This document shows positions 59,601 through 64,000 of a stretch of 64,000 nt of DNA, in pieces. Origin of the DNA: Enoplolaimus lenunculus (Eukaryota > Nematoda > Enoplea > Enoplida > Thoracostomopsidae); contig JASANG010000857.1 of NCBI GenBank assembly GCA_030248215.1, forward strand, positions 17,794-81,793. Direction: 5' to 3'. Within the stretch, counting starts at the first letter, position 1; every line of letters begins with the position of its first letter. The notes beneath the pieces are model-generated. The model did not search any database, was not told the origin of the DNA, and saw nothing but the letters and a program-made list of their open reading frames with translations. Made by a program: the position numbers and the translations under genes.

Positions 59601-59751
59601 TTTATTAACTGAGAAATAACCAGAAATGACTAAATTCGCTCGCTAAGTTGATTAATCAACTCATCGGAATTTACACAGTGCAACCGCGAATTATATATTT
59701 TTTATTTCAGGAAGAACATCAGAAAGTTCGGCTGCTAACGTAAAAGAATAA
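47676..59751 (+). CDS. Single-pass receptor-type protein tyrosine phosphatase
   Basis: Nine exons: 47676-47760, 49423-49509, 50731-50981, 53224-53438, 53998-54244, 55820-56020, 56793-56953, 57500-57720, 59711-59751, in phase throughout, 502 aa. Residues 1-17 or so are a signal peptide, and about 40 extracellular residues follow. A transmembrane segment spans about 64-87 (TLIVLACVFVLLIILVICLG), then comes a juxtamembrane part and one cytosolic PTP domain (about 160-490). The P-loop is HCSAGLGRSG with Cys410 and Arg416. The Q-loop AVQTARQF keeps both glutamines (455, 459). The mobile acid loop reads KKWGDF, with Asp373 kept but the usual WPD proline replaced by glycine. Substrate-side motifs are loose: RYILSQAP stands where KYIATQGP is common. 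It is thus a PTP by its core, with possibly altered kinetics; substrate unknown. Exon 3 has a NAGNAG acceptor (TTTAGCAG). No ortholog is named. The introns are unusually rearranged. Confidence 0.85.
47962..48331. mobile_element. Family A MITE split by the tRNA-cored MITE
   Basis: ATATATAGAACAGGGCTGTA to GTATACGCATATTC, interrupted, then ACCTAAGCGTAAACGTAGG onward. The insertion is the 48008-48278 element. Confidence 0.65.
48008..48278 (+). mobile_element. piggyBac-like MITE with a tRNA-like core
   Basis: A 271-bp element bounded by TTAA on both sides. Ends CCCCTTCTCACATTGAG and CATGTGAGAAACGG are inverted repeats. Inside are TATAGCTGAGTGG (box A-like) and GGAGTTCGAATCC (box B), spaced as in a tRNA. 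The same-size copy at 9.8 kb confirms the ends. Confidence 0.8.
48432..48684 (+). mobile_element. tRNA-derived SINE
   Basis: TGTAAGCATGTGAGACATGC head, CGGCTTCGTGGCGCAGTGG box A region, GAAAGTTCGATCCCC box B, tail CTACCTAGACTGACC. The best-preserved tRNA-like part of the family. It lies in intron 1 of the phosphatase gene. Confidence 0.85.
48762..48925 (-). mobile_element. TTAGGC-core MITE, family B, reversed
   Basis: GGGCCAATGTAAAGCACAGG, a CCTAAGCCTAAG core and AACGTTCCACCCCTGATCTT. Confidence 0.75.
49092..49362. mobile_element. MITE family F
   Basis: CCCTATTCACACGTGCAAG at the left and AAACTTGAACGTGTGAATAGAG at the right, collinear with the 12.4-kb copy. It ends 60 bp before exon 2 of the phosphatase gene. 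Confidence 0.85.
49510..50011. other. Intron sequence, no gene
   Basis: Contains a TTAGGTTTAGG-rich patch near 49872-49935 and a family J-like GTACCACCAGATAATA fragment near 49645. Confidence 0.4.
50012..50504. mobile_element. Palindromic MITE family K
   Basis: CTCTCTAAAAACTTAAATTT at the left faces AAGTTTAAGTTTTTAGAGAG at the right, with nested TTTAGTTTAAG-type motifs. The segment 50225-50345 recurs as a direct copy at 50588-50703. Confidence 0.7.
50508..50740. repeat. Duplicated acceptor region before the TM exon
   Basis: GAATATGTTTTCAAATATTT followed by TAGCAGT occurs at about 50513 and again at about 50709, where it is the acceptor of the transmembrane exon. The upstream copy leads into AGTTTAGCTT, which is not coding. 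Confidence 0.85.
51000..51760. other. Intron sequence, no feature
   Basis: AT-rich, with short open frames only. Confidence 0.45.
51761..51925 (+). mobile_element. Family G short repeat
   Basis: AGGCCCGTAACCAGCTCACC, GGGCATTCAAGCGGTTTGAA, two G7-9 runs and CACCCTTGGCTACGGATC. Confidence 0.8.
51998..52332. mobile_element. Family C MITE interrupted by a family E MITE
   Basis: GGCCAATGTCACTTTTAGGG, a CCTAATCGTAAGC core, then the family E insertion at 52073-52264, then GAGTCCCAGCTTGCTC and CATTCCTAAAAGTAACATG. Confidence 0.7.
52073..52264. mobile_element. MITE family E, TA-flanked
   Basis: CACTGTAAAAAATGGGG and CCATTTTTTACAGTG ends with TA on each side, and GAGTCAAATTTGACTC inner palindromes. 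Confidence 0.88.
52470..53040. repeat. Inverted repeat arms around an exon-like segment
   Basis: The left arm (about 52480-52655) has GACTTCCGAGTCCTTTCCGT, CATGACCTCCTCTGATCATT and GGTTCCTCTCTTGGAACC. The right arm (about 52860-53030) has the reverse complements of the first two in diverged form, plus GGGTTCCAAGG. The loop of about 200 bp holds the open segment at 52713-52827. Confidence 0.7.
52713..52827 (+). CDS. Candidate cassette exon of the phosphatase gene
   Basis: After an acceptor-like CAACGCAG, 38 codons read openly, beginning IAVVGSAANQLFDNTPLAKR, up to a donor-like G|GTATAT. Entry phase fits the preceding TM exon, but exit phase does not fit the next exon. Inclusion would shift the frame unless the weak site GCT|GTGTTG at 52817 is used. 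The main transcript model skips it. Confidence 0.3.
53341..53600 (+). repeat. Partial tandem copy of a phosphatase exon end
   Basis: The last part of exon 4 plus its donor and about 35 bp of intron (about 53341-53473) recurs at about 53474-53600. GAATGGTACAATATT..AAA, ACGTCATCGAACGAACCAG and CAACTGGGTAAGAACAAATG are shared. The second copy has lost a few bases and would end early in frame, so it reads as a non-functional copy. Confidence 0.88.
53601..53955. mobile_element. Family H repeat, larger member
   Basis: AGTGGCGGATCCAGGATCTC at the left and CCCCCCATGGATCCGCCATT at the right. The inner sequence (53650-53880) is unlike other copies, so this may be a longer relative. It ends about 43 bp before a phosphatase exon. 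Confidence 0.65.
54228..54785 (+). repeat. About 53-bp repeat carrying exon end and splice donor, about 10 copies
   Basis: Unit: CTCTCGTTAATGAAGAG, donor GTATTACAGGAGTGAATC, then AATGAACT and a short tail. The first copy is the genuine 3' end of the exon ending at 54244. Others start near 54281, 54334, 54386 and onward at 51-53 bp intervals, some reading AATGAATAG before the GT. Confidence 0.93.
54786..55329. other. Intron sequence, no feature
   Basis: AT-rich, with nothing recognisable. Confidence 0.45.
55330..55535. mobile_element. MITE family J
   Basis: TATTCTCAAATGTGTGTAGT at the left and GCTATACACAGTTGAGAATA at the right. A palindromic AAATTTCTTA/AAGAAATTT-rich stretch follows at 55555-55775. 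Confidence 0.75.
56021..56792. other. Intron sequence, no feature
   Basis: AT-rich. Short open frames only. Confidence 0.45.
57798..58004. mobile_element. TTAGGC-core MITE, family B, perfect 8-bp TSD
   Basis: A 207-bp element GGAACTATGTAAAGATCAGG ... GCCTGTTCTTTACATTGGCC flanked by GCAATCCT at 57790-57797 and 58005-58012. In the last intron of the phosphatase gene. Confidence 0.93.
58363..59409 (+). mobile_element. hAT-like MITE with an expanded internal minisatellite
   Basis: Starts CAGGGTGCAACTGACGGTG and ends ACCTCCGGTTGTACCATG. Flanking octamers CCGCTAAC and CCACTAAC match at 7 of 8. The relatives at 7.2 and 23.8 kb are about 270-360 bp with one or two copies of the motif; this one is 1,047 bp because of the array at 58389-59113. 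Confidence 0.88.
58389..59113 (+). repeat. 26/32-bp minisatellite, 25 copies
   Basis: Unit GGAGGTCAACGAAACTTGCC plus GGAGCC (26 bp), or with the GGAGCC doubled (32 bp). I counted 25 occurrences of AACGAAACTTG, almost without change. The long open frames across it in all three frames come from the array. Confidence 0.97.
59422..59680. mobile_element. MITE family I next to the last phosphatase exon
   Basis: CACTGTAAATTCCAGTGAG at the left and CATCGGAATTTACACAGTG at the right. It ends 30 bp before exon 9. Confidence 0.8.
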
Positions 59752-60042
59752 GCCAGCTTTAATATAAAAGCCCACTCACAAATACTACTTTTCAATTGAC
59801 CAAAACAATGAACCCAAAGATTGTATCGGTGTGGCCAAAACACGCTAATTGAACAATATAGGGTGGTGTTAAATTTAGTAAACTCAAATTCAGGCATTCG
59901 AAAGTTAGGCGAAACCGGCCGAACTGACCCAGCCGAAGTAGGCGGCTGGTACCGCCGGTATGGCCGGGATCGCGTAAAATGGCATTTCATTCAAGTTTAT
60001 TACGTGATAGCGTTTCTTGCAGGAACATCCCATGCCATTTGT

Positions 60043-60217
60043 GGTCCATGTTACCGTAAGGAGCGTCCAGGTTTCTGGTGGGTCTATAAAAGTGTACGAT
60101 TAGATTGTATATTACATTTTTTTTGCTTAGGCTTAGGCTTAGGAATACGTTTTTGCAACGCTTAGACTTAGTGTTCGGCTTTGGACGACTGTTACGCCCC
60201 TTAAAGTAACATTGGCC
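60043..60217. mobile_element. TTAGGC-core MITE, family C
   Basis: GGTCCATGTTACCGTAAGGA, GTCCAGGTTTCTGGTGGG, a short TTAGGC core and CCCTTAAAGTAACATTGGCC. Flanking octamers are only partly alike. Confidence 0.8.
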
Positions 60218-60522
60218 GTATTTGTTATGGATGTCATAGTGGATTTCGGATCGCAACGTATATACGTTTTTGATAACATGTCGCTTTGGTTGTGGACAAC
60301 CGATCCGGCAGCTTTTTTTCGGCCGGTTCCACCCCTGAATATGTAGATGCAGTATATACACAGTTCAGTACATCGGTTCAGAGGCAAACAAATCAATTGT
60401 TACAGCGAGTCAGACTCCTGCCACTTATAACATTGAACCATTATGTAACGAATTAACCAAAATTCCATAAATCTTTATAAAAATATTTTTTCAAATTTCA
60501 AATTATTCAACTTAAAAATATT
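60218..60522. other. Intergenic, no feature
   Basis: No gene or repeat recognised. Confidence 0.45.
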
Positions 60523-60725
60523 GGCCCATGTAAACATATCAGGGGCGGGACGTTTTTCTGTGGGACTGCAATAGAATAAGCTTAAGCTTTAGATTAAATT
60601 TTTGCTTGGCGTAGGCTGAGGCTTAGGCTTAGGCCTATGCTCATTCTTACGCTTAGGCTTAGGATTAGGCTTTGGCTTAGGAATATGTTTATAATACTGT
60701 TCCGCCCCTGTTGTTTATATTGGCT
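60523..60725. mobile_element. TTAGGC-core MITE, family B, with 8-bp TSD
   Basis: GGCCCATGTAAACATATCAG and CCCCTGTTGTTTATATTGGCT ends, flanked by AAAATATT at 60515-60522 and 60726-60733. Confidence 0.9.
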
Positions 60726-61036
60726 AAAATATTAAGTAAATATTAAATATCGCAGATGGCGAACTTAAAGCTTAAATTAAGCTTAATAATAAATGTATCA
60801 CTTTTTTAATAGATCACTATTAAGCCAGAAAATATATATTAATAGAGAAGAAAATTGTTTGTTTTTAAGAATAATCAAATTTAAGGACAATGTTTTTATA
60901 TTTTTGAAATTTTGGTTCAAAGCCACACGTGTTGTTTATATAAATACCTTTACAAGAACCTAGAAATGACGAAACTTAAATTTATTCGAACATTAAGATA
61001 TTGCATTAAAGTTAAAGATAATTTATCATGAAGCCG

Positions 61037-61241
61037 CACTGCCAAAAATGGCGAGTCAAATTGACTCTCTCCGAAATAGGCTCTACAAAATTACACAGAG
61101 TCAAATTCGACTTTGCCAGAGTCAATTTTGTTTCATTGAATTGCACGTTTGACTCTAGCGGAGTCGAATTTGACACATTTTGTGCAGTCGCGTAGAGCCT
61201 GTTTTGGAGAGAGTCAATTTGACTTAACATTGTGTGCAGTG
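61037..61241. mobile_element. MITE family E
   Basis: CACTGCCAAAAATGGCGAGTC and GTGTGCAGTG ends with GAGTCAAATTCGAC inner motifs. Confidence 0.85.
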
Positions 61242-61518
61242 CGTATTTTAAACTGTTGAACAATTGTTTAATTTTAATATTTTAAATTTTTTACAATTTA
61301 TCAAGATGCCTACGTTTCTGTGTTCAACTTGAGTTTGAGGGTCAAATTAACTAAAAAGCCATATATTTTCAAGTGCGTGTAACGTCTATAGCCAGTAGTA
61401 GGGTTTTAAATAGTCGAAGTATATAACAAGTGCAGAACGCGAACTCTGCTAGCAAGTAAAAGCAATCACGTCAAATTGTGCCGCCTGACTTTCGAAAAGT
61501 ACTCAACACGAAAAATGA

Positions 61519-62353
61519 ATTGTCTTATATTCAAGAAATATTGTCTGAAATTTAAAACAATTATGTCTTTAAACTGAGTTCAGACATATTATATCTCTTG
61601 AATTCCAGAGTTTTATATCTTAAATTTTTCAGAAATATGGAACTAAATTTTTTCAGACTTAAAGACGTAAAACTTAAGACTTTGTTTCGTGAACGATAAA
61701 GACAAATATTTCTGAAACATAAGACAAATATGTCTTAAATGCAAGACAAATTATTTCAAGGGAACGACTCCAAAATTCGGAAACACTAATTAGGGTCTAT
61801 AAATGACAATTATACCAAACTGCATCGCCTAAATGACTCCAGGACCAAATAAATTTGAGTTCGAAACTTTAAACCGTACTTAAGGGTTTAACCTTGCATT
61901 ATCGCTCAAGTTTTGAATAAAAGACAAACGTTTAATTCAACGGATAGTCGCAATTCCGGATATGCATTAAACGAAGGCCGGCTGAGGGCGGGTTACAAAT
62001 AAGCAACAGCCCATAACCGAATAACAGGGGTACCCTCTGGCGAGGCCAAATAAATATCAGTCCCCCTCTTATTCGGGTTACTGCAGTGCATTTCTTGGAA
62101 TATGAGTGGAGCAATTTTTTTACATATATAAAAATAGAAAATTAGTCTTGAATATAAGACAAATATTTCTTGAAAAGAAGAAATTTATGTCTTATAAATT
62201 GGCAACAGTAATTTCTTAAATATATATAAAAGACAGTTTTGTTTTAACCATTTCAGACATAAATTTCTGAGCCATTTCAGGAAATTAATGTCTGAAATGC
62301 TATATATTTATGTCTTATAATTTAAGAAAGTAGGAGTTTTGAAACTTTAAGAC
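61519..62353. mobile_element. Palindromic MITE family L split by a family D MITE
   Basis: Both flanks are built from TCTTATATTCAAGAAATATT, GACAAATATTTCTTGAA and TTAATGTCTGAAAT motifs. The middle (about 61775-62087) is a reversed, one-sided family D copy ending CTTATTCGGGTTACTGCAGT. Confidence 0.6.
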
Positions 62354-62805
62354 AATTAACTCGTGTGTACTATGCCCAAAATTACAATATTTCGAATAAA
62401 AGGTAAATTTAACATTTTAAGACTTAACGTAAAAAGTTAGGAAAAACGTTAAGCATGTGGTTCGGATTAAACTTATGCTTATAGGCTTTCAGGTTTTAGA
62501 CTTTTGTTAACACCGTCATAGTGATGTGTGGGTAAGGATTTATCAAGGCAAATATGAATTGTTTACTTGCGGGTTCACCACGGTAAAACAATCTACCCAC
62601 GACCCACCTTTTACCCGTGTCAGAATTTCAACCAGTATTTTAAAGATCGTTGGTGACTTGCACTTTATGATGTTTAGAGCGTTTTAGCTCCAATGGTTTT
62701 TTAAGCATGAAAGCTTACAAGAAACAACAAAATTCCAAACCCAACTAAAATAATGCACAAAACATTTGCTTTTTCAACTTCACTGACTATCTTAGCTAAT
62801 AGCGT
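62354..62805. other. Intergenic, no gene
   Basis: AT-rich. Contains ACCCACGACCCACCTTTTACCC near 62600, echoed at 63280-63350 (ACCCGACCCACATTTATCCG), possibly a dispersed repeat pair. Confidence 0.45.
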
Positions 62806-63219
62806 ACTGTAGTGACGCGAATAAGAGGGGAACTGATATTTATTTGACCTTTCCAGAGGATACCCTCCTGTTTATTCGGTTACGGACTGTTATGTATTTT
62901 TACCCCCTCCGCCGCCCTTCCGGTATTGCAACTATCCTGTGAAGTAACCGCTTAAAATGTCTTGTATCAAAAACAGCGTTAATGAAGGTTATACTAAGGA
63001 ATGTAATTTCAAAACTTAAAATTTCAAACTGAACTTTATTTTGGCCTGCAGTTATTTATGCACTCAGTCTACAATTAGGGACAATTGACATTTATGAACT
63101 CTAATTAGTGTTTGGCGACTCTGTCCGCTTACGGACTCTTATTAGGGATACGAACTCCTATTGATTGGACTCAAAATAGGGACCGCCTCTTTATTAACCC
63201 TCTTATTCGTGTCTTCACC
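62806..63219 (+). mobile_element. MITE family D
   Basis: ACTGTAGTGACGCGAATAAG, CAGAGGATACCCTCCTG, CGGTTACGGACTGTTATG, GACTCTTATTAGGGATACG and a right end CTCTTATTCGTGTC. Confidence 0.82.
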
Positions 63220-63571
63220 TTAACTCTTAAAGGTTTGGCGCAGGTAAAAACTGTCAATTTTGTACCAGCGTGATACAAATCTTTACCCGTGGCTGACATT
63301 GTTTACCCGACCCACATTTATCCGCGGGTACCCACGAGAACCCGCTTGTAATGTCATACTCTGAACACGGGTGCTTATTTTTTTCGGAGTCCAACTGAAA
63401 GGATATTTGTACCTTTGTTCCTTTAAGCTTCCCAGTTCCTGAGTTCAACATTTTCCTGCCTCTTAGCGCGCAGGCGCCTATAACATAGGCCGTTACTGTT
63501 ATGACATGGCTACGTCGGCGCTTAGTTTTGAGCTTTAAAGTTAAAGAGATCAACATATTACTCTAGAAATT

Positions 63572-63785
63572 GGGGCCAATGTAGGTACAGAGCAGGGCCG
63601 TAACAGTAGTATCAGCGTATTCCTCTCAGTCGAAAGCCTATATAATACGCAAGGATAAACCATTACCTAAGCCTAAGCGTAAGTGTAAAAATAAGCCTAT
63701 AGCTAAACCTAAGCCTAAGCAAAAAATTAGGTTAAAGTTTAAGCTTCCTCTATTGCAGTTCCGCGAACAAACCGTTCATCCCTAC
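63572..63785 (-). mobile_element. TTAGGC-core MITE, family A, reversed
   Basis: GGGCCAATGTAGGTACAGAGC, AGGGCCGTAACAGTAGTATC, a CCTAAGCCTAAGC core and a GTTCCGCGAACAAACCGTTC region. The right end is worn. Confidence 0.7.
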
Positions 63786-64000
63786 GATAAGTACATAAAC
63801 AAAATTGTAAGCGGATAAATCAGTTTAGCTAAGTCATTTTAAAAAATAACGATAAACACAACTTTAGGTAAAATATTTCAATTTACCATCATCGTGTGGG
63901 GCCGATCGCACATCTGCAGCTTGTAACCGATGATTTTTGGCAAGCATTGATGGAGTTAAGATTTTAGACCCAAATTTTGAGACCAGGGTAATACTAACCG

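Overview
This is a eukaryotic, metazoan window: AT-rich, with spliced genes, GT..AG introns and an extreme load of small non-autonomous DNA transposons. I reconstructed five spliced genes exon by exon, and reading phase closes across every junction. Several acceptors read TTTTCAG or TTTTAG, three genes have an acceptor-like site just before the ATG, and the mobile elements are full of TTAGGC, the nematode telomere motif. Together these suggest a nematode with a repeat-rich genome, possibly an enoplean. That placement is inference; the gene identities are much firmer.

Layout. 1-15.0 kb: no confident gene, only minisatellites, MITE families and SINE-like pieces. 15.07-17.42 kb (+): ABHD11, a mitochondrial alpha/beta hydrolase, six exons, complete triad region. 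17.50-18.66 kb: a 579-bp tandem duplication that looks identical between copies. 20.05-23.32 kb (-): a five-exon gene for a 206-aa secreted, cysteine-containing protein I do not recognise. 28.15-30.40 kb (-): PXMP4/PMP24, a peroxisomal membrane protein, four exons, 214 aa. 31.73-44.39 kb (+): BBS4, the TPR subunit of the BBSome, 14 exons, 451 aa, with an X-box-like RFX site 71 bp before its ATG. 47.68-59.75 kb (+): a single-pass receptor-type protein tyrosine phosphatase, nine exons, 502 aa, with a WGD loop where WPD is usual. 59.75-64 kb: MITEs only.

The genes do not form a pathway. PXMP4 and BBS4 are divergent neighbours about 1.3 kb apart. What ties the window together is the repeat ecology. 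At least eleven MITE-like families recur, several with visible target-site duplications (8 bp in the hAT-like ones, TA in two others, TTAA in a piggyBac-like one). Elements are nested in one another, and several sit within tens of bases of splice sites in BBS4 and the phosphatase gene. The phosphatase gene also carries odd local duplications: a partial exon copy, an exon-end/splice-donor unit repeated about ten times, a duplicated acceptor, and an exon-like segment between inverted repeats.

I saw no LTR, retrovirus-like, Polinton or LINE coding sequence, and no CRISPR or prokaryotic feature.
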